Origin: Prevotellamassilia sp.
Lineage (GTDB): Bacteria > Bacteroidota > Bacteroidia > Bacteroidales > Bacteroidaceae
DNA length: 5,116 nucleotides
NCBI GenBank assembly: GCA_009775705.1
Contig: VSQE01000108.1
Location: forward strand, 1 to 5,116
Direction of reading: 5' to 3'
In this document: positions 1 to 5,116 of the stretch, piece after piece
Layout of the letters: every line of letters starts with the position of its first letter
Numbering within the stretch: position 1 is the first letter of the stretch
Position numbers and translations under genes: made by a program
The notes under the pieces: model-generated
What the model saw: only the letters and a program-made list of their open reading frames with translations
Databases searched by the model: none
What the model was told of the DNA's origin: nothing

Positions 1-1242
1 GTGTGGACTTCTGCCGGTTTGCGCGATTATTGCAAGGCTTCCGATGGACGTAGTCTCGGTTATCGTCAGTACATGAACGTGCTCGACTCTCTCATCCAGT
101 GGGAGCATCGTTTGCTTGGCTTTGAAAAATACGACCGTGTCCCCAAAAACCGCACAATGGCATATGTGAACTATACATATTACATGTTCCAGGGTGGTTT
201 TGGTGTTTCGTTCATGTATAATACGCAGTCACGTGTATTGAATTGTCGTCAATTGATGTATAACGATGACGATGCCATCTGGGGACTTAGTCACGAATGG
301 GGTCATCAGCACCAGATGCATCCTTATTTCTGCTGGGCCGGTATGTCGGAAGTGACGAATAATATGAACTCCTATTACAATATCATGCATATGGGATATA
401 CCCGTTCTGACAAAATCCGCTCATGGCCATCGGCAAGAAACCATTTCATTAATGAGAGTGCTGCATCGTATACCCCGGGAAATGCAGGAGAACAGCGTAG
501 TAAGGCTTATGAAAATAAAGGTCTCTATTCTTATTCGAAAGAGATGTATGATTTGTGCGAGACGATGAAGGAATCGCAGGTTCCCACTGCCGGTGAAGAT
601 CCTACGCGTGCCGTCGGTATCACTGAAGTCTCGGTAGGCGAGGTTCTCTGTCCTTTCATCATGCTGTACAACTATGCAACTGAAATCAAGGGCCTGAAGG
701 ATTTCGGTCCTGACCTTTACGAAGCATTGCGTCAGACGGACAATGAAAACGGTTCGCAGATTGAGAAGAAGGGAGCAGTGGATAAGTACGAACTTATAGC
801 CAGCTCTCAGAACGAAAACAAGAACAATAAACTTGTAGTTCTCGGTCAGATGTTCCCTGAATCTTGCTGGGCTCCCCAGTCTGGTAATAATTACATCACA
901 ACGCAGCATTGCGGAAGGTTTGAAAACAGCGCACCGTATATTTTCAACTTTGTGCGTAAGACATCGCGTTTGTTGGGATACAATCTTTTCCCGTATTTTG
1001 ACAGATGGGGCTTCATGCGTCAGATTGCGCTTCGTGTAGGAGATTATGGCGATAAGAACATTATTATCACCAAGAAGATGTATGACGAGTTCAAGGCCGA
1101 TATGGATGCTCTCGTTGAAAGCGGAGAACTGAAGGCTATGCCTGAAGGTATGGTTGAGGAAATCTCCAACACGAAAGATTTGTTCGAACTTTGGGGACAT
1201 GCGGCAGGTAGTGCTACGACTCCTCCCAATATTCCTAACTAA
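1..1242 (+). CDS. M60-family (enhancin-like) zinc metallopeptidase, 3' part, 5' truncated by window
   Basis: This is the C-terminal 413 residues of a peptidase M60 (enhancin-like) protein. The frame is open from base 1, so the GTG there is probably an internal Val codon and the real start lies upstream. The zinc site is plain: HEWGH at residues 98-102 (H98 and H102 as ligands, E99 as catalytic base), followed 15 residues later by E117 in GMSEVTNN, the expected third ligand of a gluzincin. The run W-G-L-S-H-E before it and the V-T-N-N-M after it also fit M60. Characterised M60 enzymes of gut Bacteroidales cleave mucin-type O-glycoproteins and are secreted or surface-exposed. That this one attacks mucin is inference. 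No extra C-terminal domain is obvious, and carbohydrate-binding or lipoprotein-signal parts, if present, would lie upstream. A strong terminator follows, so it is transcriptionally separate from the next gene. Confidence 0.9.
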   Translation: MWTSAGLRDYCKASDGRSLGYRQYMNVLDSLIQWEHRLLGFEKYDRVPKNRTMAYVNYTYYMFQGGFGVSFMYNTQSRVLNCRQLMYNDDDAIWGLSHEWGHQHQMHPYFCWAGMSEVTNNMNSYYNIMHMGYTRSDKIRSWPSARNHFINESAASYTPGNAGEQRSKAYENKGLYSYSKEMYDLCETMKESQVPTAGEDPTRAVGITEVSVGEVLCPFIMLYNYATEIKGLKDFGPDLYEALRQTDNENGSQIEKKGAVDKYELIASSQNENKNNKLVVLGQMFPESCWAPQSGNNYITTQHCGRFENSAPYIFNFVRKTSRLLGYNLFPYFDRWGFMRQIALRVGDYGDKNIIITKKMYDEFKADMDALVESGELKAMPEGMVEEISNTKDLFELWGHAAGSATTPPNIPN

Positions 1243-1273
1243 AGTTTGGCAGAGAATCGTTTAGACTAATTTG

Positions 1274-1317
1274 GACGTGACACTTGGAATTACTATACAA
1301 GTGTCACGTCTTTTTTT
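1274..1317 (+). terminator. Strong intrinsic terminator of the M60 gene
   Basis: A perfect 13-bp stem (GACGTGACACTTG at 1274-1286 pairing with 1298-1310) closes an 11-base loop and is followed directly by seven Ts (1311-1317). It lies 31 bases after the stop codon of the M60 gene. It should insulate the metal-handling genes downstream. Confidence 0.93.
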
Positions 1318-1349
1318 GCCGTAATATGAGGCGTATGCTTATTTTTTTG

Positions 1350-1358
1350 TAATTTTGC
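1350..1358 (+). promoter_or_regulatory. Putative Bacteroidales -7 box (TAATTTTGC) next to the start codon
   Basis: TAATTTTGC matches the Bacteroidales -7 consensus TAnnTTTG(C). No convincing TTTG -33 box is found 19-21 bases upstream, which lowers confidence. The box ends only five bases before the ATG at 1364, so a transcript from it would begin at or within a few bases of the start codon. Confidence 0.5.
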
Positions 1359-1363
1359 CTCGT

Positions 1364-1771
1364 ATGAGTAAAAAGATTACCCATATAATAGTTGTTCTGC
1401 TATCTGTTTTGGTCATTCAAGCCGGAGCGGGAGTAGCTGTGTATCATCATTGCTGTTCCGGTGCGAAAGTGCAGAGGTCTGTTGCTTGTAATAATGAATG
1501 CGGGCAATGTGTGAAGACGGTCCATCTTCACAAACACCATAATGTCCATTGCGGAGATAGAGGAGGCTGTCATTCTTTCGTTTATCGGGAAATACTGGTG
1601 CAGCATTCTCCCGAGGATGTTTTGCCGCTTCCGTCGTGTCCATTCTTGTTTTATATATTTCCGACATTCTTCTTCTTTCATCCCGAGTTCCGATATAAGT
1701 ATGTCAGCGAGAGGATAGGTGTTTTCTGGGAACGAAGACTTTGGAATTTATTTTCTGTATTGATTCTTTGA
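1364..1771 (+). CDS. Small exported Cys/His-rich protein, probable periplasmic metal binder
   Basis: A 135-residue protein. Residues 1-3 are MSK, followed by a hydrophobic stretch (about 8-26) that reads as a signal peptide or N-terminal anchor. Residues 28-70 are packed with possible metal ligands: Cys at 30, 31, 42, 46, 49, 63 and 69, and His at 28, 29, 54, 56, 58, 59, 62 and 70. The layout (hydrophobic leader, then a YHHCC motif, then CxxxCxxC) recalls the small Bacteroidetes 'HYC_CC_PP' proteins, which I recall occurring beside metal-related TonB receptors; the match is by eye only. Residues 92-106 are an unusual aromatic hydrophobic run (FLFYIFPTFFFFH), perhaps a membrane or folding segment. 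ATG 1364 is preferred over the TTG at 1355 because the TTG lies inside the putative promoter box. It precedes the receptor gene by 180 bases. A role in binding or delivering metal is inferred from composition and context. Confidence 0.75.
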   Translation: MSKKITHIIVVLLSVLVIQAGAGVAVYHHCCSGAKVQRSVACNNECGQCVKTVHLHKHHNVHCGDRGGCHSFVYREILVQHSPEDVLPLPSCPFLFYIFPTFFFFHPEFRYKYVSERIGVFWERRLWNLFSVLIL

Positions 1772-1789
1772 TAGTCTTCTGGCTTTTTT
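1734..1789 (+). terminator. Possible weak terminator or attenuator after the Cys/His-rich gene
   Basis: GAAGACT (1734-1740) can pair with AGTCTTC (1773-1779), with a short inner stem GAAT/ATTC (1744-1747 with 1763-1766). Six Ts (1784-1789) follow after TGGC. The stem is short and interrupted and it includes the stop codon of the upstream gene, so termination would be partial at best. Confidence 0.27.
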
Positions 1790-1879
1790 CTGTTCTCCCG
1801 TGATAGATGGTGAGCCATTTGTCCGGAGTTAATGCTTGTTGCTGGTGCAATTTGCAACTCGGTTGTATCGGGCTATATT

Positions 1880-1888
1880 TATCTTTGC
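1880..1888 (+). promoter_or_regulatory. Promoter -7 box (TATCTTTGC) for the receptor-HMA operon
   Basis: TATCTTTGC is an excellent match to the Bacteroidales -7 element. It would place the transcription start near 1891-1894 and give a leader of roughly 60 bases before the receptor ATG at 1952. The -33 element is unclear: the nearest TTTG (1851-1854) is 25 bases upstream, longer than the usual 19-21. That TTTG is, however, 19 bases from an overlapping weaker box TATATTTAT starting at 1874. The leader is too short and plain for a known metal or cobalamin riboswitch. Confidence 0.65.
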
Positions 1889-1951
1889 ATAGGCAAGGGC
1901 AAACATAAGTCATTAGAATCATAACAGGATAAAAACTAAGAAGACGAATTT

Positions 1952-4177
1952 ATGAGAAAAGAATTGTTGAGCACATTGCTGCTTTCTGTTTTTTCTGGAT
2001 ATCTTTATGCCCAGGTACAGGGCACAGTACGTAATGTTCAGGGGGAACCATTGCCAGGTGCGTATGTCCGCTGGCAGGAAGATAAGGTTGGAGTCGTGAC
2101 GGATGGCACAGGCCGTTTCCATTTAGACTCTCGCGGAAATAACAAATATATAATAGCCAGTTGTATCGGCTTCGGAAAGGATACGATCGCAGTTTCTGCT
2201 CCCACCGATTCCCTCGTGATAATTTTGCGGGATATGAAGGAGTTGTCCGAAGCGACAGTCGTTGCCAAACGCACTGGAACCTATAAAAGTTTCTCCAGTA
2301 TAGAAAATGTAGATATGGTGACGTCGGCCGAGTTGTGCCGTGCCGCTTGTTGTAATCTGGGAGAGGCTTTTGTGGCCAATCCCTCAGTGGATGTCAGCTA
2401 CTCGGATGCCGCAACCGGAGCCCGTCAGATACGTTTGCTCGGGCTTTCGGGAACATACGTGCAGATGCTTACCGAGAATATTCCGAATTTTCGCGTGGCG
2501 GCATCACCTTACGGACTGGGATATGTTCCCGGTCCCTGGATGCAGAGCATACAGGTGAGCAAGGGCATCTCTTCTGTCAAAAACGGTTATGAGGCCCTTA
2601 CCGGACAGATCAATGTGGAATACAAGAAACCGCAGCAGAGTGATGCGGACCTGTTGGCGGTGAATCTTTTCGGAGACAGTGGAGGAAAGATTGAGGCAAA
2701 TGCCGATGCCACGTTCAAAATGCCGCACCAGTGGAGTTCCACATTGCTGGCCCATTACGAGAAAGAGACTCGTATGCATGACGGCAACGGAGACGGCTTT
2801 GCCGATGTCCCTCAGGTGGAACAGTTTAATGCCATGAACCGGTGGGCCTATATCGGAGAACATTATGTCTCTCAGGCCGGCGTAAAGGCTTTACGTGAGC
2901 AACGGAACAGCGGACAGACCGACCACGGGAACCATGCTGCTCAGGGAAATCCGTATAAGATAAGTATCGGGACAGATCGTTATGAGGCTTTTGCCAAGAA
3001 TGCCTATATTTTCAATCATGAGCACAATTCCAATGTGGCGCTTATCCTGAGCGGATCGTGGCATCGGCAGGATGCCGAATACGGTCTCCGCCTTTATGAC
3101 GTGAAACAGTCCAATGCCTATGCCTCGTTGCTTTTCGAGACGGAGTTGACGAAGATGCACAGTCTGTCAACGGGTCTTAGTTTTAATTATGACGGTTTCT
3201 CGCGACGTTTCCGATTGGAACATGACAAGTCTCTTCCGTTGCGGCATACGGACAGTCACGAGACGGTGCCCGGAGCTTATGCCCAATATACGTATAATTT
3301 GAATGACAAACTTCTGTTTATGGGAGGTGTGCGTGCTGATCACAGTAATCTGTTCGGTCTGTTTGTCACCCCTCGTGCCCACATAAAATTTACTCCCAGT
3401 GTCTATATGAATTTCCGTCTTTCGGCCGGAAAGGGTTATCGCGCATCCCATGTTCTGGATGAAAACAACTACTTGCTTTCCGGCAGCCGGAAAATAGTGG
3501 CCGAAGTGGATGTGATGCGTGAGGAGGCATGGAATTACGGAGTCAGTGCGGCATTTAAGATTCCTTTGGCTGGAAAAATGCTGAATTTGAATTTGGAATA
3601 CTATTATACCGATTTTCTCAAACAGGCCGTAGCCGATATGGATTCTGATCCCCATGCCGTTATTTTTGCTCCTTTGTCTGGCCGCAGCTATTCTTCTGTT
3701 GTTCAGGCGGAAGCAAGCTATCCGGTTTTCTCCGGATTCACCGCAACGGTTGCGTATCGTTTTACCGATGCGCGGACCACGTATGGCGGTCGTTTGCTGG
3801 AGAAACCTCTGACAAGTCGGTATAAGGCTTTGCTTACGGCTTCTTATAAGACCCCGCTTGAAATCTGGCAGTTTGATGCCACATTGCAACTCAATGGAGG
3901 CGGTCGGATGCCCGAGCCGTACCGGTTGACGGACGGTTCTTTTTCGTGGTCGCACCGTTATCCGGCTTTTCCGCAGCTCTCGGCACAGATCACCCGTTAT
4001 TTTCGCAGAGGATCGATTTATATAGGAGGTGAGAATCTGACCAATTTCAAACAGAAAAATCCTATTATCGCAGCCGCTGATCCTTGGGGGGACCGTTTCG
4101 ATCCGACAATGCTCTACGGTCCCGTCCATGGTATTAAGGCATACGTAGGAGTGCGGTTCAATCTGGAGAGAAAATAA
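1952..4177 (+). CDS. TonB-dependent outer-membrane receptor, probable metal uptake
   Basis: A complete 741-residue TonB-dependent receptor. Residues 1-20 form a signal peptide ending LYA, with likely cleavage before Q21. Residues 21 to about 95 are the carboxypeptidase-D-like regulatory domain (GTVRNVQGEPLPGAYV, then VVTDGTGRFHL) common in Bacteroidota receptors. About 110-225 is the plug, with NPSVDVSYSDAATGARQIRL and LTGQINVEYKKP. The rest is the 22-strand-type beta barrel, ending in VRFNL near the C-terminus. The plug carries C129, C133 and C134 (CRAACC), and a barrel loop has an EF-hand-like DGNGDG at 277-282. From memory, the CRAACCNLGEAF-type plug marks a widespread Bacteroidota receptor subfamily annotated near heavy-metal proteins. 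Together with the downstream HMA gene this favours metal or metal-complex import, perhaps copper; the substrate is inference. No SusD-like partner is present, which argues against glycan uptake. The A/T-rich leader has no Shine-Dalgarno site, as is normal in this phylum. Confidence 0.93.
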   Translation: MRKELLSTLLLSVFSGYLYAQVQGTVRNVQGEPLPGAYVRWQEDKVGVVTDGTGRFHLDSRGNNKYIIASCIGFGKDTIAVSAPTDSLVIILRDMKELSEATVVAKRTGTYKSFSSIENVDMVTSAELCRAACCNLGEAFVANPSVDVSYSDAATGARQIRLLGLSGTYVQMLTENIPNFRVAASPYGLGYVPGPWMQSIQVSKGISSVKNGYEALTGQINVEYKKPQQSDADLLAVNLFGDSGGKIEANADATFKMPHQWSSTLLAHYEKETRMHDGNGDGFADVPQVEQFNAMNRWAYIGEHYVSQAGVKALREQRNSGQTDHGNHAAQGNPYKISIGTDRYEAFAKNAYIFNHEHNSNVALILSGSWHRQDAEYGLRLYDVKQSNAYASLLFETELTKMHSLSTGLSFNYDGFSRRFRLEHDKSLPLRHTDSHETVPGAYAQYTYNLNDKLLFMGGVRADHSNLFGLFVTPRAHIKFTPSVYMNFRLSAGKGYRASHVLDENNYLLSGSRKIVAEVDVMREEAWNYGVSAAFKIPLAGKMLNLNLEYYYTDFLKQAVADMDSDPHAVIFAPLSGRSYSSVVQAEASYPVFSGFTATVAYRFTDARTTYGGRLLEKPLTSRYKALLTASYKTPLEIWQFDATLQLNGGGRMPEPYRLTDGSFSWSHRYPAFPQLSAQITRYFRRGSIYIGGENLTNFKQKNPIIAAADPWGDRFDPTMLYGPVHGIKAYVGVRFNLERK

Positions 4178-4215
4178 AATCCAAAATCTATAACAATAAA
4201 TAAACAATACGAACT

Positions 4216-4530
4216 ATGAAGAAATTAACGTTGATGCTGGTTCTCCTTATCACAGTCGGTGTGTCGGCCGTGGCAAAGGATATCCGCACGGTGGTGTTCA
4301 AGGTGGAACAGCTTCACTGTGCCAATTGCGAGACCAAAGTAAGAAAGAATATGCGTTTCGAACGGGGAGTGAAGTCTCTGACTACAGACCTGAAGGAACG
4401 TACCGTGACCATCAGTTATGACGCGGAGAAGACAACCGTGAAACGGCTACAGGAAGGATTCCGGAAATTCAATTATGAGGCTGTCCCTTTTACTGCTGTG
4501 CAGGACAGTCTTTCGCATGTTCTCCGCTGA
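4216..4530 (+). CDS. Secreted single-domain heavy-metal-associated (HMA) protein
   Basis: A 104-residue protein with a signal peptide (residues 1-20, MKK then a hydrophobic core, ending SAVA before K21) and one HMA domain at about residues 23-90. The metal-binding loop is LHCANC, with C35 and C38 as the CxxC pair that binds soft metal ions such as Cu(I) in this fold. The Met usual at the start of the loop (MxCxxC) is replaced by Leu. The rest follows the beta-alpha-beta-beta-alpha-beta pattern (VFKVEQLHC, VKSLTTDLKERTVTISYD, LQEGFRKFNYEA). It lies 38 bases after the receptor with no promoter or terminator between, so it is most likely co-transcribed. Probable role: periplasmic metallochaperone taking metal from the receptor, or a buffer. 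The CxxC is seen; metal identity and partner are inference. It ends with tandem in-frame stops (TGATGA, 4528-4533). Confidence 0.92.
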   Translation: MKKLTLMLVLLITVGVSAVAKDIRTVVFKVEQLHCANCETKVRKNMRFERGVKSLTTDLKERTVTISYDAEKTTVKRLQEGFRKFNYEAVPFTAVQDSLSHVLR

Positions 4531-4619
4531 TGAAGGGCTGAAAAAAGTAAAGACGATGTAGCAAAATCATGTCTTGTTGTGAAAAAAACATCTCATTCGG
4601 TCGTTTTCTGAGCATAGGG

Positions 4620-4652
4620 TTTCAGTATGAGCCGTAAACTTGCTACCTTTGC
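4620..4652 (+). promoter_or_regulatory. Bacteroidales promoter of the 48-residue small gene
   Basis: A -7 box TACCTTTGC (4644-4652) matches TAnnTTTGC. Twenty bases upstream is TTTC (4620-4623), close to the -33 consensus TTTG. Expected start of transcription is about 4655-4658, giving a leader of roughly 50 bases before ATG 4705. Confidence 0.7.
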
Positions 4653-4682
4653 AACGATTAAGGAAAAGTAAGTTTAACATGT

Positions 4683-4697
4683 TCCCGAAACGCGGGA
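4683..4697 (+). other. Short hairpin in the leader of the small gene
   Basis: TCCCG (4683-4687) pairs with CGGGA (4693-4697) around a five-base loop AAACG. It sits in the predicted 5' leader, eight bases or so before the start codon. It could influence translation or RNA stability. The stem is only five base pairs, so it may also be chance. Confidence 0.35.
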
Positions 4698-4704
4698 CGA
4701 AACA

Positions 4705-4851
4705 ATGACGCTTATGAGACAACAAGACGCAAACAAGATTATGATGTTGCAGTATCGCATTAAACGCTATCAGGCTATGGGAAACGGAGCCATGTGCCAG
4801 ACACTTGGTTTTCAACTTCGCAAATTACAGACTGAGAAGGTTGCGAAATAA
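4705..4851 (+). CDS. Small uncharacterised basic protein, 48 residues
   Basis: An ORF of 48 codons starting MTLMRQQDANKIMM and ending KLQTEKVAK. ATG 4714 (MRQQD) is an alternative start three codons in. It has no signal peptide or membrane segment. It is rich in Lys, Arg and Gln, and reads as two helices (about 6-24 and 31-45) around a short MGNGAM turn, with a single Cys at 31. I do not recognise a named family, and no function is assigned. Support for it being real is contextual: a good promoter box about 55 bases upstream, and a strong terminator 29 bases after the stop, so the transcription unit contains this ORF and nothing else. Similar tiny stand-alone basic proteins occur in Bacteroides genomes. 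An alternative is that the transcript acts as an sRNA and the ORF is incidental. Confidence 0.62.
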   Translation: MTLMRQQDANKIMMLQYRIKRYQAMGNGAMCQTLGFQLRKLQTEKVAK

Positions 4852-4879
4852 GGACTGCGAGAATAATAGAATCATCAAA

Positions 4880-4928
4880 AAAAGCACTGCGGGGGCATTC
4901 TGATAAGAATAGTCCCCGCAGTGCTTTT
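4880..4928. terminator. Long bidirectional intrinsic terminator
   Basis: The arms AAAAGCACTGCGGGG (4880-4894) and CCCCGCAGTGCTTTT (4914-4928) pair perfectly over 15 bp. They are extended inward by a G-T and a C-G pair and, past a bulged A, by ATTC/GAAT around loop TGATAA. The T-tract on the + strand and the A-tract on the other side make it usable from both directions. It ends the small + strand gene (stop 4851) and suits the convergent minus-strand gene ending at 4984. Confidence 0.93.
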
Positions 4929-4983
4929 ATTTTATTGTTACTGCCCGCTAAACCATAAAGATCTGATTCTAACCTTATGAAAG

Positions 4984-5116
4984 TCAGAAGTTTTGCTTAT
5001 TCTTTTGTGTTTTACAAGCCTCCTCTTTAGCATTCAAGGGGGTCAAGCCGAAATGGCGGTGCATGGATTTTGAGAAAAGTGTTAAATTTGTGGCATGAAA
5101 ACCGCAGATGCAATAT
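4984..5116 (-). CDS. Probable C-terminal end of an AraC-type transcriptional regulator (partial)
   Basis: The minus strand is open from the window edge to a TGA at 4984-4986, giving 43 residues. The part TLFSKSMHRHFGLTP resembles the end of the second helix-turn-helix of AraC/XylS regulators (typical form SYFSRVFKKHFGMTP), and a CGF lies upstream as often seen there. The spacing from GF to HFG is about two residues longer than usual. A charged tail of about 17 residues (LNAKEEACKTQKNKQNF) follows the Pro. Its end faces the bidirectional terminator at 4880-4928, as expected for a convergent gene. The identification rests on a short stretch recognised by eye; everything N-terminal is outside the window, so ligand and targets are unknown. 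A competing + strand start at 5095 is discussed in the findings. Confidence 0.5.
   Translation of the reverse strand, partial: YCICGFHATNLTLFSKSMHRHFGLTPLNAKEEACKTQKNKQNF

Noticed and set aside
421..1200. Minus-strand ORF of 259 codons opposite the M60 gene
   Set aside because: Antisense shadow of a strongly supported peptidase; no motif in its translation.
1891..1951. Possible riboswitch in the receptor leader
   Set aside because: The predicted leader is only about 60 bases and shows no conserved riboswitch core such as a cobalamin box.
4024..4033. Perfect Shine-Dalgarno-like AGGAGGTGAG
   Set aside because: It is inside the receptor coding region with no start codon at a useful distance, and Bacteroidota translation starts rarely rely on such sites.
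3167..4207. Long minus-strand ORF of 346 codons opposite the receptor gene
   Set aside because: It lies wholly antisense to the clear receptor reading frame, has no recognisable domain or signal, and its composition looks like a frame shadow.
4550..4575. Imperfect hairpin AAGAC-ATG / CAT-GTCTT after the HMA gene, considered as an operon terminator
   Set aside because: It has a bulged G, a weak A/T-rich stem and no T-tract after it (TTGTTGTG follows), so it is not a convincing intrinsic terminator.
4567..4815. Minus-strand ORF of 82 codons covering the small gene
   Set aside because: It runs across the + strand promoter and the 48-residue ORF, and its translation shows no domain; the + strand unit has better promoter and terminator support.

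Overview
The window looks like chromosome from a member of the order Bacteroidales (Bacteroides, Prevotella or a relative). The reasons are sigma-ABfr-type promoter boxes (TAnnTTTGC) upstream of several genes, A/T-rich leaders without Shine-Dalgarno sequences, a TonB-dependent receptor with the carboxypeptidase-D-like N-terminal domain typical of this phylum, and an M60 (enhancin-like) metallopeptidase. Genus cannot be settled from the sequence.

Layout. (1) Positions 1-1242 hold the 3' part of a + strand M60-family zinc peptidase gene cut by the window edge, closed by a strong intrinsic terminator (1274-1317). (2) Positions 1364-4530 form a putative metal-handling cluster, all on the + strand. 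It starts with a small exported Cys/His-rich protein (1364-1771), whose promoter box sits almost on its start codon. A 741-residue TonB-dependent outer-membrane receptor (1952-4177) with its own good -7 box follows, then a secreted single-domain heavy-metal-associated (HMA) protein (4216-4530), 38 bases downstream of the receptor. (3) Positions 4620-4928 hold a stand-alone 48-residue protein with its own promoter and a long, probably bidirectional terminator. (4) At the right edge the minus strand carries what looks like the last 43 codons of an AraC-type regulator, convergent with the small gene.

How the genes may work together. The receptor, using TonB energy, would bring a metal ion or metal complex across the outer membrane. 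The Cys/His-rich protein and the HMA protein, both with signal peptides, would bind the metal in the periplasm. Copper is a reasonable guess because of the HMA CxxC motif, but the sequence does not fix the metal. No inner-membrane P-type ATPase or other transporter lies in the window, so the inner-membrane step, if any, is elsewhere.

Nothing here is clearly a wholly new system. The most interesting points are the conserved-looking metal cluster with a Cys-rich receptor plug, the apparently leaderless start of its first gene, and the small orphan protein.
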